Both the position numbers and the translations under genes were made by a program. Positions 32,214 to 43,837 of a stretch of DNA of 64,000 nt are shown piece after piece. The DNA lies in contig CM022298.1 in the NCBI GenBank assembly GCA_011799875.1, positions 495,173,180 through 495,237,179 on the forward strand, given 5' to 3'. The notes below the pieces were generated by a model. That model was not told the origin of the DNA and did not search any database. It saw nothing but the letters and a program-made list of their open reading frames with translations. Origin of the DNA: Thinopyrum elongatum (taxonomy: Eukaryota; Streptophyta; Magnoliopsida; Poales; Poaceae). Positions within the stretch are counted from its first letter, which is position 1. Every line of letters starts with the position of its first letter.

Positions 32214-33535
32214 GTGCCTGTAGGAGATGACATAAATAGTAGGACTGGGCTTAACTAGCAGCAACAAGTCTCAAGAACTAAAGGGAGAACACGGATGAAA
32301 TCTACAGAATATGTATCATTTGTACGCTTGATTAACTAGATGGCACAAAAAATTATTAAAGAACAACATAGGTAATACTAGAAGTGGTATAATCACCAGC
32401 CTGTGGGATAGCATTGGCTGATGGATGATAACTAACAACGTTACCTAAAGAACAAGTCTCTTATTTGAACTATGGAACAGCGTTAACTCCTGAACAAGAC
32501 ACTTAAGAGATCAGCATGAATATACAGTGAAATGTGATAATCTATTTTCCATGCTTACATGAATAACAAAGCCATAAATGTTGCACACAGGTGAGATGAG
32601 GGTACAACCTATCTGGCCGCCATCCATAGGAGTGAGCATCATGTGTTGACTTGTCGATGGCCCTACAATTGTTGTGGCTGTCCATGTCGGGCACGCACAT
32701 TCGATGCAGGGAACTATTGAGTGGGGACCAGAGCTCCCTTCTGGTGTATGCTTCCCTTGTTGGAGCAGCTGCGGTGAGAAAGAAGACAGATTGGCTGAAG
32801 ACGCAGAAAGCGCATAATGTTAAGAATGACACATATCTCTGATCTGAAGAAATACCCTAAGAGATCAACAGTAAGGTACGAGAGTGGTCACATGTCTATT
32901 GACTCAAAACTAAATTGGGGTCACACAATTTTATTTTATTTTGGTACTGTCCGATCTGCGCCGGATGGCTTGATGGCCGTCTTGTGCCTCCCGGCTGACA
33001 CTATTCAGAATCTTCCCCGAAGAGCCAGCGACCACCAGCAGAGTAGCCTGCCTCCACCGTCCCTAGCCGCGAGAGCTCCAACCAAAACCCCGCTCCCCGC
33101 CCCACCGCACTGCCGTGGTTGCGCCACCCCTAGCCAATCCACAAAGACTCGCGTCATCCAGATCTGGCGGCGGCAGTACCTTCAACGCACACAACTCTAA
33201 GATAGCCACCTAAGCGCTGCTTCCGCGGCGAACTTGCGCCCCCGCACCCTTACGATAGACACCAGCCAACCGGCAGCCTAGGAGCTTCGCCGCCTCGAGG
33301 GGTGCTGCTTCCCATTGGGAATCGACTGGCCTAGAATAATAATTCAGATGACTGACGCCTAAATAAAGTGATTTAAGATGAGTGTACGACCTATCTTGCG
33401 GCCCGGTGAAGTAGGCAGCTTCAGCTGCCGAATCGGTGAGACCGGCGCGGTTGCGGTGGCTCCCAGCGGCAGGAAAGCAGATATGTCAAGACGGTCGACG
33501 GCTATGGGGAAGAAGCGCTGGGGACCTGGACGCAT
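32214..33535. other. Unclassified flank right of the CACTA element
   Basis: No gene supported. 32940-33330 is GC-rich and UTR-like. One TCGGTGAGACCGG palindrome at about 33434 resembles the LTR motif but lies beyond clear LTR homology, so the truncated LTR may reach here in rearranged form. Confidence 0.45.
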
Positions 33536-34181
33536 CTCGGTGGGACCGATGTACTAGGGCTAGGGCAAAACCTCATCTCGGTGAAGCCGATTGCTTGAAC
33601 TCGGTGAGACTGATTTCAGCAAAGAGCAACCAGAGAGTTGGTCAAGCAAACTCGGTGTGACCGGTCGCTCATTTCGGTAAGACCGAAATGTTACAAAGGG
33701 AAATAGAGAGTTTGCAAGGCCATCTCAGTGAGACCGAGATCCGTATCGGTGTGACCAAAGTGTTAGGGTTTCTGGCAGTGGCTATGTCAACTAAACTCGG
33801 TGGAACCGAATAAAAGATTTCGGTGGGGCCGAGTTTGACTTTGAGTTTTGGACATATTTGGAAGTGAGAAAGTGGTTGAGGGTTTTGGAGCAATATCACT
33901 AAGCATTTTGAGCAAGTAGACCATTAAGCAACACCTCATCCTCTTTTAATAGTATTGGCTTTCCTATGGACTCAATGTGATCTTGGATCACTAAAATATA
34001 AATGAAGAGTCTTGAGCTTTTGCCAATCTGTGTCCTTAGCATTTTGAGGGGTCCACATCTCTAGTCCATGCCATGCCATTCATTGAACTTTCTGAAATAT
34101 TTAACTTGAAACGATGTTAGTTCAATGAGCTATATGTTGTTATGAATTACCAAAACCACCCGGGGATTAGTTGCACTTTCA
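33536..34181 (-). repeat. Truncated LTR (first about 650 bp only)
   Basis: Sense start TGAAAGTGCAACTAATCCC ends at 34181. Homology with 5131-5850 continues through several TCGGTNNNACCGA palindromes to about 33536 and then stops. Roughly 900 bp of LTR, including the TATA box, is missing. Confidence 0.75.
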
Positions 34182-34721
34182 ATCTCCCCCTTTTTGGTAA
34201 TTGATGACAACATATAGATCAAAGCTTCGACAAATGATAATATGAATGAAATACATCGTCGCTTTGAGAAGTATGTGATAAGCAAGAGCTCCCCCTAAAT
34301 TTGTGCATTATTTAAAATTTGCTTTTGAATGCAAATGCACAATCGATTAGGATCATGGGTCACTCTTCCATGTCACATACATTTTGGTGGAGCACTCAAA
34401 ATGATAAGAGTTAAATAACATGCATTCATCACCAAGGATACAAGTGATTGATCATACATAAACATAACATAGATATAACCATGCAAGCACACATTAGGCA
34501 TCATATGATCAAACACATGATCACATAAGTATCTCACGAGCATAACATAAATTGTAGCATATGAATCAAACAACCAAACGATCAAAGTAGCAAGAGAAGC
34601 AAATGAAACCAACAAAAAACAAGACACACACACACTCTCTCTCTCTCTCTCGAAGCCTATGATCTATACACTTTCTCCCCCTTTGGCAACAAGTTACCAA
34701 AAAGTTTGAAAACGTATAGTG
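34182..34721 (-). other. 3' untranslated region with purine tracts
   Basis: Counterpart of 4599-5116. Sense AAAAAGGGGGAGA directly precedes the LTR; further tracts lie at about 34290 and 34675. A (CT)n run is at about 34635-34653. Confidence 0.65.
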
Positions 34722-36842
34722 CTATACGACACTCTGGGCATGATCTCCGGGAGCTCCTGAAGGGGTCTTCTGGCTTGTCGCTCCGGTGTGCGTAGATGGC
34801 GTGGAGAGGAGGGCATCTACAAATGCTTCGGCAGAAGTCTGTGGAGCTGGAGGGGTTGACACTGGAGGTACAACCATGGTAGTTGCTGCAGGTACTGAAG
34901 TGGTAGTCCTGGAGTCTCTGACAACTGGCACAGTTGATGACCTTTGTGCCCTTGGCACTCTCTGGAAAGTATCTGTAGTGGGTCTATCCCCCTTGTCCTC
35001 AGCATCCTCTTGGAGCTTCTCCACAATGGTCTGAATCTCAGTGACCTTCACATCTAGGTCATGGAATTTAGTTTCAATTATCCTCTCAAGACTTTCCTGA
35101 TTTTGAGTCAAGGTGGCCAAGCTCTTCTCAATTCTCACGGTAGCCTCAAGCAGATAACTGAGTTGATCTTGCTTGGTCTTGAGTAGCACTGTGGAAGCAT
35201 CTGGTGCACTTGCTGCCTTTGCTGCTTTGGCAGCCTTTGCTCTCTCTATCTTCTCCTGGGCTTCAACACAAGTAGGATGGGAAGCATCCATGACAACCTC
35301 GTTGTCCTCAAAGTCTGGCCTCAGGGGTAGATGCTCACTATCTAGTAGATATGTCCCAGTTCCCATCTTGGAGTTGATCAAAGTCTGAATGTGAGGGGCA
35401 TATCCACAAGATCTTTTCTGGTCTGTAGCTGTTCTCTTCACAGTCTCTACAATCAGGCTCATCACCTTGAACTTCGGTGGAACATCAAACAAGTGAAGCA
35501 GGTTGATGGAGTGACCACGGATCATTCTATGATCTCCTGACTTGGGCAATAGAGTATGCCTCAATATAGTGTTTATTGTGGTCAAGCCAGCAAGCAGGTA
35601 GTATATGGATCCAAACTTGTGAGTGTTCAAGGCTTTATTAGGAATTGGCTTGTACATGTTAGCCATGGAGTTGTGATCCTTCCTAGGCTTAGCATACACA
35701 TCAATATCATTCTCCTCTTCCTCGGGGGCATTGATCAACTTGGACCATTCTGAGATTGTTGACTGATATCTTGTTCCTTCTATCATCTATACAATCTTTC
35801 CATCGGGGTAGAAGTGAGCAGTGGAATAGAATTGCATGATCATCTCATCGTTCCACTTTGTCAACTTCTGACCAACAAACTTGTCAACACCATTCATTCT
35901 GAAGCTCTCATGCACACTTGGGAAATAGTATTCATTGTCATTAATGTATTTCCAGTCTACCCATTTCATATCACAAACAATGGGCTTCTTGTCCAATAGG
36001 ACAGTCTCATAGAAATCATGCTGTTCCTTGGTGTGAAAGCGATAGTCTACAATAGTCCTTCTCCTGATGGCATAAGGATCTATTTGTCTCCACAGTCTCA
36101 GACCATGATCCTTTCTCACCTTCATGTTCTCTGCCACAGGATGATCATCACTATGATCTGGAATCTTGGGCTTGAGCTTTTTGAGCACTAGTGGCTCTTC
36201 TTCTTCTTGAGCTTCAGGCACTGGGGCCTTGTTCTTTTCAGCAGCAGAGATGTTTCTGGTTGATCTCTTTGGTGCAGATGGCTTGGGAGCTTGAGCTTGA
36301 GCTGAGGGCTTGGGGGCAGACTTGGACTTAGATGGAGCAGCCCCAGTCCTGATGGCATCCCCCATCAGCTTCTGAGTCTTTGCAAGAGGTGCAGCAGGCT
36401 CTTCCTCCTCCTCTTCTTCTTCATCAGAATCTCTCATCATAGAAGGTCTACCAATGACTCTGGCAATAGTCTTTCTGACCCTTTCCTTCCTCTTCTTTCC
36501 ACCAACAACCTCTGGTGCAGCTGTAGTTTCTTGAGTTGAGGCTCTGGCTTTTGACATTGGAGCTCTCTTTGCAGGAGCTTTCTTCTGCGTTCCAGGCTTT
36601 GTGGCAGCAGCAGCAGCATACTCTTTCTTGAGTACTTTCTTCTTGGAGGTCACCTCCTCCTCAATCACAAAATCTCCATCCTCAGATTCAGATGTTCTTT
36701 TCTTCTTTTGCCTAGTAGCTGCCTTAGGCAAATTGCTAGGAGCGCTCCTACTCCCTTCATCATAGCTGCTAGAGGGACTAGTGCCCTCACTGAGGTTGAG
36801 CTGCTATTCAGACTTGTTTTGACTGTCACTGCCCTCTGACAT
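34722..36842 (-). pseudogene. Second ORF of the pol-less Copia-type element, two nonsense codons
   Basis: The frame runs from ATG at 36842 to the stop at 34722 and is co-linear with 2504-4598. In-frame TAGs occur at 36804-36806 (13th codon) and 35787-35789, the latter where the plus copy has Trp in KIVWMTEGTRYQ. There is no frameshift, so this copy shows the true join of globular and coiled-coil parts (GYAPHIQTLINSKMGTGTYL). Features in order are a Lys/Ser-rich disordered region, the RWVDWK/KLTKWNDEM globular part, a heptad helix (LKTKQDQLSYLLEATVRIEK) and a Pro/Thr/Ala tail. The two copies are broken at different places, so each probably decayed after insertion. Confidence 0.75.
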
Positions 36843-36959
36843 AGCTGCAACTGACCCTGTGAATAGTTGGGTGTAGATAGAGTAGACGAGCATCACAAAG
36901 TGTAGCTTATTTTGCAAAATATTGAGACAAAAACTTAACTTTAGTTTTCTGCAGAAAGT

Positions 36960-37690
36960 ATTTCGGAGCTACCGATTTGACAAACTCGGTGACACCGAAG
37001 CACTAACAGATTCTAAACGCACCGTTTTGGTCAGACCAAAATGCAATTCGGTGACTTCGAGATGCTAGTATTTCACAGAGAAAATGATTTCGGTCTCACC
37101 GATCAGTACACTTCGGTCAGACCGAGTTGTACTTGTGCAATGGCCAGGGCCAATCGGTGTGACCGAGATCCTCAGATCGGTCGGTCCGAGATGGGTTCCG
37201 CGGAAACCTAACCCTAAGTTTTTGCATCAAATCTATTCTACGGAATTTGTTTGGTGGATAGATTGATCTCATACGTGGGAAGAACATAGGCATTATAGTT
37301 TGTGCTAGAATTGGAATAAGGGAAAGCACAAAGGGTCAAATCCGTACCCTAACTTGGCGACGGATTTGCTACGGCGGCAACAGCGGTGAGGATTCCGTTG
37401 ATGGCGGCGAGGACCAGCGGTAGAAGGTCACTAGCGACGACGACGATGATCCGGAGACCAAGGGCGGCAGTGCTGGGGCGCGGGCTCATGCGGTTTGAAG
37501 TGATTTTCAACCGTACGGGTACGCGGGAATATATACCCAGGCGCTGTCAGTGGCGCCGGGTGGAACGACTCGGTGGCAACGAGATGCAAAACTGCTAGCA
37601 GTTGCTGCAACTTGTGTGACCGAATAGTTCTAATCGGTGGCACCGAGATGAAAATAGATCAACTTATTGATCTCGGTGAGACCGAATTGG
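36960..37690 (-). promoter_or_regulatory. Leader of second ORF with TCGGT/ACCGA palindromes
   Basis: Counterpart of 1600-2480. It has about ten palindromes and sense GGGTATATATTCCCGCG at about 37524-37540 as a TATA-like box. Conservation in both copies supports a functional zone rather than chance. Confidence 0.45.
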
Positions 37691-38486
37691 ATATGTCGGT
37701 CTGACCGAAAATCATTAAGAGGTTTTGGAAGTTAAGCCCTTGACGGATCGGTGGCTCTGAGTGGTCCTCACCTGGAGGGTCCGAAAGTGACTTGTTCAAA
37801 CTTTGTGATGTAGCATGAATAGAGTTTGAGATGAGAAAAAGCATAGATAGCTCGTGGGAGTACTTAGGCATTCTTGTTCATCCATTTGGCAAAAAGAAAA
37901 ACCAAACAATCAAAGCAACAAATGGATGTCCTCGAATGAAGAAAATTATGCAACCAACATGCTCACACAATAAGATGGCAAATAAAACATGTGGCAAAGC
38001 ATGCACATACACTCTAGCATCTATCAAGCAATTGGCGATGACTAGGTCATCTATATATGAGTATATTGACTTAAGAGTCAAATGAGAACATTTGACCATA
38101 GGTCATACTCATCATTTAAGCACAAGTGGGGTTACCACTTTTACATAAAGCATTGTTGTGTTCACATCATTTGAGTTGCTCTAGCTCAATTTTCTTAGAG
38201 CAAAGCTCCCCCTAGATGTGATATCCCCCCTAGGAGGGATGAACTAACCTTGGGTTTTGTCGATGATGACTTCATGTAGGTGTTGAAGATGTGGATGTAA
38301 AATGTTGATGTAGATCATTTGGAGCAATCCATTGGAGTGAGTTGCACTTTCAATACCTACATGGGTTAGTCCCACAAGTAACATACAAGAATATCCATAG
38401 ACATAGAGTTAAACACACATATGATGATGTCCATGAAAGCATTAGGTTACCTTGTCCCTTGCCTTACCAACAAGAGGGTTTGTGAC
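37691..38486 (-). other. Post-gag spacer, no pol
   Basis: Counterpart of 769-1599. It holds purine tracts and the LTR-start-like TTGAAAGTGCAACTCACTCC (sense) near 38340-38355. No gene. Ends at the chromovirus TSD GTGAC (38482-38486). Confidence 0.6.
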
Positions 38487-39894
38487 TATGACGCCCCCGG
38501 CTTAATCATGCATTAACCATACACGCAAATGCACACGATCAAGCATAAGGACTCACTTGAAGATATCACAAAACAACTCTAGACACAAATTAAAATAATA
38601 CAAGCTTTATGTTACAAGCCAGGGGCCTCGAGGGCTCGAATACATAAGCTTGCTTACAAGCGTCAGCGGAAGCATCAGATATCTGAGTGCAGATATAAAA
38701 GATAAAATAGATAGGCCTTTAAAAGGCGGGGCAAAAGAAAAACACTACGATCGAAAAGGCGCAGGCCTCCTGCCTGGGACCCTCCGAACCTACTCCTGGT
38801 CGTCAGCCAACTCTTAGTAGTAGCCATCTTTGGGGTAGTAGTAGTAGCCGTCGGCGGGGGCAGCTGGCTCCGGGGCTCCGTCATCTGGTTGCATCAAATG
38901 GATATGGGAAAAAAGAGGAAGCAAAGCAACCGTGAGTACTCATCTGAAGTACTCAGCAAGCAAGGATCTATACTACATATGCAACGTTATCAAAGAAAGG
39001 CTGTATATGTGGACTGGGCTACAGAAATGCCAGAATAGAGAGTAGGCCTAGTCCTATCGAAGACTAGCATCTTCAGCGGTCTTGCAGCATTAGAAGAGTG
39101 TAGATTAGAACAGTATAAAGTAGTAGTAGAATTAAGTATCAACCTCGGCCAGAGATCCTTTCTCGACTCCCTGCGAGAAAGCAATCCCAGAGCCCTAGTA
39201 TCCATATCTCAACTCAACATTATGTTCTAGTTGTATCGATCGGGATACAACTCCGAGCGTTTGTTACCGAGGATCCGGCTATGCATAGATTAGTTCTTCC
39301 CTGCAGGGGTGCACCAACTTACCCACCACGCCCGCTTAACTCCGGCCGGACACACTTTTCTGGGTCATGCCCGGCCTCGGCCAAATGACACATCGCAACC
39401 CTATCTAGAGCTCAGCGGAGAGGTCCCCGTCGGTCTATATCCTAAGCGCTCAGGGGTCTTGGGCCATCGCCCTGTGCACTCTGGGTCGTTGCATGCAGGG
39501 CGGGTCCAGGCTCCACCACTACAGGATGGTGCCGGCCCAGCCCAGCCGCCATGCCGAACTGGACGTCTGACAGAGCTTTCGGCTGATGCCACGATGCAGA
39601 GTGCGCATAACTTTTCCCGCGTGATGGTTAGTGCTATCGGGCCAGAGGCCCACTCCGATCAAATATCCAAATCGGTAGTGTTTTGGTAGTGCGGTAACGA
39701 GCAGAGACTCACGATCGATGTGACCCCGTCGCCCCGTCTCGAGGACTTGCGGCAAGGGCTAAGAATGCCCGACCACGCCTCCTAATTGTCTCTCGGGTAC
39801 CCTCCAGGTTAACCCGTCTTCACAACTCTCGCGGGTACCCCTCAGGGCCGACCCAATGTCATCATGATTCTGTGTTAAGTCAAAGTAACCGTGT

Positions 39895-40115
39895 GTCCAA
39901 ACACCAGGGGGAAACCTGAGGAATCACCCCCGATGGGTTCCACTTAATGTAGTCATCAAGGTGAACTTAGGAGGAATCACCCTCGAGGTTCACACTTGAG
40001 GTGTTGTACGACAGCGTCCTTATCGGGAGTGGTGAAGGAGGAATCACCCTCGAGGACCACGACCGAATAGCTACTCTACAGAGTTAACATCAGAAGTGCT
40101 AAACGAGGTATCACC
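39895..40115. repeat. GAGGAATCACCCTCGAGG repeat cluster in the LTR
   Basis: At least five imperfect copies around AGGAATCACCCTCGAGG occur at irregular 40-60 bp spacing (near 39920, 39970, 40033, 40112 and one partial). CCTCGAGG is itself palindromic. The same cluster is in the other LTR at about 59040-59260. Confidence 0.7.
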
Positions 40116-41942
40116 CTCGGCACTTGATAGTAACGCTGCAGTGTTGTACAACTAAGGAGGGAGGATGATGTGCGGTGCCGGGGCCTGGTTGTCGATTACG
40201 TTGATCGAGTCATCTGATAATCCAGCGGGGGCAACTGGTTCAAAGTGGTGTCTCTGGTGGGGCTCTATCCAGCCTAAACTAAGCAGTTTAGGATAAGCAG
40301 GTAAGGTATCAATAGCAGGTTACAATAAACATGCTATGCATCAGAATAGGATAACTCAAAGCAGTAGCAAACTCTAATGCAAGCAGGAGGGAGAAAGAAT
40401 AGGCGATATAGGCATGTTCAAGGGGGGGTGCTTGCCTGGAAGCTCTGTGGCAAGAGAAGGGTCGTTAATGGCGTAGTCGAACTCCGGAGCTGCGTCGGTC
40501 TCGGGGACTACGTCAGTACCGGGATATATAAAGAGAGAAGAGGGGGACGAAACAGATAAATACACGGCAAACATAAGCAACAGAGAGCATGCTATGCTAA
40601 CGTGCAGTGCATGGTTGCCTAAGTACATGTCTAAATCATTTTAGTTATTTTAGGATTAAAGTTGGATTTATTAACCAGTATATATGCACTATTCATCTAC
40701 CGGAAATAGGCTAAAAGTTGCAGGTTCACCTCTGTGGAGGGTCCCGACGCGGAAACAGATGGCATGGTCGGATTCGTCTCGTCGTTCTGAGCAACTTTCA
40801 TATCTAAAGTTTTTCGGTCCGAGCTACGGTTTAATTTCTATGAATTTTCAAAGATTAAATCATTTTCAGAAATTATTTGAATTAACAGAAATGAAATATG
40901 ATGTCAGCATGACGTCAGCAATGCGTCAGCAGTCAGCTGAGCTGCTGACTGGTCAAACTGACAGGTGGGGCCCACCTGTCAGCCTCCGTGGGACTAGTGA
41001 ACTAATTTAAACTAACAGAGCTAATTAGTGGAGTGGGCCCCATTAGTCAGTGACTAATTAGTGATTAAATCTAATTAACAGATTCATTAACATTTTATTT
41101 ATTTATAAAACCAGTTAAATTAGCGCGGGGCCCACATGTCAGTGGCCCACGCTGCATAGTCAGCAGGGTTGACCCAGTCAACCCTGACTGGTGGACCCGC
41201 TGGGCCCACAGGCAGCGTCACAAGGGTGGGCCCCACCGGTGCCAGCTTAGCGAGGCGCCAGAGACGAGCTCCGGCGAGCTCCCGCGGCGGTGTTCTCACC
41301 GGAGAGGCTCAGAAATCGCTACAGAGGGCCGTTTTGCGTGTGACTACTCGCGTTCGAACGGGCACTTGATGTCGCGTCCGTTGGTGGCAGCGTCCGACCA
41401 AATGGTCGCCGGAAACGGTGACGGCGACGAGGTCAGCGGCACCGGCGTTCGGGTGGTCTACGGCTACGGCGAAACAGGGCTCGAGGAGGCACGCGCGTGC
41501 ACGCGTTGGGCTCACGGGGAGGAGCTGAACATGCTGGCGTGCTTAGACGAGCTTGACAACTACTGTAACGATGGCGACGAGCTATGCGGCGGAGCACGTC
41601 TCGGCCATCACTGGTGACAGCGCTAGAGGCGGCAAAACGAGAGGGAATTAGAGGGGAACCACGGTGGTGCTCACCTAGCGGCTCAAGAAAGCCCCGTGGT
41701 TGGTTTAGTAGCTGCAGACGTCGGCGAATTGACGGCGGCGATGCGGGCGCCCGAAGGTTGAAGACGACGGCGCCGGCGACGTTGCAGCGGCTCCGAGCTC
41801 CAACCAGTCGGGGCAGAGGGCGTAGTAGAGGTCGGTGACGACGTAGGGCATGACGGGGAGACGAGGCGATGGCTGTGGCCGCACGATCTACGGCGGCGAT
41901 GCCATGGCCGCGTTCTGGAGAGAGGGGAAGAGGGCGAGCGAG

Positions 41943-41980
41943 TGAGAGAGAGAGCGAGAGAGAGAGAGAGAGAGAGAGAG
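41943..41980 (+). repeat. (AG)n microsatellite in LTR
   Basis: Nearly pure AG run with two C interruptions; the homologous run in the other LTR (about 61061-61089) is shorter. Confidence 0.9.
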
Positions 41981-42640
41981 CGACTTGATAGGGACGACCA
42001 GGGGAGAGGGCTCGTGGCTCGCCCTTATCCCCTCCAGACCCCTGCCTCGTCGCGGTGGCGAGCAGCGGCCGGAGGAGGCGCGCGCGACCACAGGGACGGC
42101 GACACGGAGGAGAAGTGGGTGGGGGAGTGCGCTGGGCCGGCTCAACCCGGTTGCCAGGTAAGTTTTCTGCCACTTCCTCTTTTTCTGTTATTTTCCTTTT
42201 TGTTTATTAACAGAGAGGAAAAATAATTATTTAGGGCAGCCAAATCATTTTAGAAAAAGGTTGAGCTTGGCCCAAAATATTCTTTGCTATTTATGGCAGT
42301 GCCACAAATATTTTGGTGACAAAGTGGAATCAAATGGATTTTTCATAACTGGAATAGCAAGTTAAAATGCTAGAATTGCACTGAATTAATTGCTACTGCT
42401 CATTTTAGCAACATAGTGATGTTCTTTTTCTTAACATCAAATTGTTTTGGAATATTTGCTAAATGATGAACATTTTTCCAGCAACTTTTGCGCAACTTTA
42501 TTTAGCACTTGAATTTGAATTGATTTTTAGAGAGAAATTTGAATTGAAGTGTTTAAACATTATGATCAAGCATTGCAAATGAAGATGACTTGGCATAATT
42601 AATAGATCATCACAGTGCTTATTACAACAGGGTTGTTACA

Positions 42641-42656
42641 GTTCTCCTCCTCTAAA
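42641..42656 (-). promoter_or_regulatory. Polypurine tract of the chromovirus
   Basis: Sense TTTAGAGGAGGAGAAC directly precedes the 3' LTR. Confidence 0.75.
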
Positions 42657-42677
42657 AGAAATTCTCGTCCTGAGAAT

Positions 42678-43837
42678 TCAGGAGGTAGAAGGAAAGAGGT
42701 CGGGGTATTCCGCTCGAAGATTATCATCGCGTTCCCAAGTGGCTTCATCTTCAGTATGGTTTGACCATTGGACTTTCAGGAACTTGGTAACCTTCTGACG
42801 GGTCCAACGTTCAGCTTCATCGAGAATGTGGATCGGATGCTCCTTATATGAAAGATCATCTCGCAATTCGAGCATTTCATGATCCACTGCTTGGTGCGGA
42901 GACTCCTTGAAGCAACGATGAAGTTGCGACACATGGAAGACGTCGTGGATATGAGAGAATTGCGGCGGTAACTCCAATTTATAAGCCACCTGACCACGTC
43001 TTGCAACAATGCGGAAAGGACCAATGTAGCGTGGAGCTAACTTGCCCTTGATTCCAAAGCGGTGAGTGCCCTTCATAGGAGTGACACGAAGATAGGCTTG
43101 ATCACCAGGTTGATAGGTCAAACCCCATCGCTTGCGATCATAATTGCTCTTCTGGCGGTCCTGAGCCGCCTTAAGATTTTTGCGGACTATACGGACTTGC
43201 TCTTCGGCGTGTTGAATAATATCCGGACCCACGAGCAGTCGTTCCCCAGTTTCTGACCAATTCAGAGGGGTTCGACACTTACATCCATAAAGTCTTCGAA
43301 GGGGGCCATTTTCAAGCTGGCTTGATAGCTGTTGTTATATGAGAATTCCGCATAAGGAAGAGATTCTTCCCACTTCTTACCAAACGATATAACACAAGCC
43401 CAAAGCATGTCTTCAAGAACCTGATTGACTCGCTCGACTTGGCCTTGGGACTAGGGGTGATAAGCTGAACTCCAGGTAATATGAGTGCCCATAGCTTCTT
43501 GGAAACTTTCCCAGAACTTTGAAGTGAAAAGGCCGCCACGGTCCAAACTAATCTCCTTCGGAATACCGTGGAGTGATACAATTCTGGAGATATATAATTC
43601 TGCTAACTGACTAGCAGTGATAGTCTCCTTGACGGGCAGAAAGTGTGCAACTTTAGAAAGTTGGTCAACGACGACAATAATAGCATCGTGACCCTTTTGT
43701 GACTTGGGAAGGCCGGTAATGAAATCCATTTGAACTTTATCCCATTTCCACATAGGAATAGGAAGTGGTTGTAGAATTCCAGCAGGCTTCTGATGTTCTG
43801 CTTTAACACGATGGCAAACATCACACTCAGCAACATA
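42678..43837 (-). pseudogene. Chromovirus integrase core, GPY/F module and chromodomain
   Basis: The integrase inserts element cDNA; the chromodomain is thought to direct it to histone-marked chromatin. In order: C-x2-C of the zinc site (ECDVCHR), catalytic Asp in VQMDFITGLP, second Asp in SLDRGGLFTSKFW, and the Glu in GQVERVNQ 35 residues later. A GPY/F-like LAPRYIGPFRIVARR follows, then the chromodomain (HPIHILDEAERWTRQKVTKF, LKVQWSNHTEDEATWER). It ends at 42678. A TAG near 43451 (YHP-stop-SQG, normally Gln) and a frameshift near 43290 break the frame. The catalytic triad itself is still present. Confidence 0.88.

Larger units (their letters stand above)
38487..42640 (-). repeat. 3' LTR of the chromovirus
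   Basis: Plus-strand text starts TATGACGCCCCCGG and ends GGGTTGTTACA. It contains a short repeat cluster (39895-40115), a GC-rich section (41180-42150) with an (AG)n run at about 41943-41980, and Arg/Pro-rich chance ORFs. About 25 differences from the other LTR in the first 840 bp (near 3%). Confidence 0.92.

Noticed and set aside
32651..33200. Possible small genes in the right flank of the CACTA element
   Set aside because: Only short ORFs without motifs, no splice pattern I could support.
41433..42173. 246-aa minus-strand ORF, with relatives at 60561-61282
   Set aside because: Arg/Pro/Ser-rich product of a GC-rich LTR section with AG repeats; frames differ between the two LTRs.
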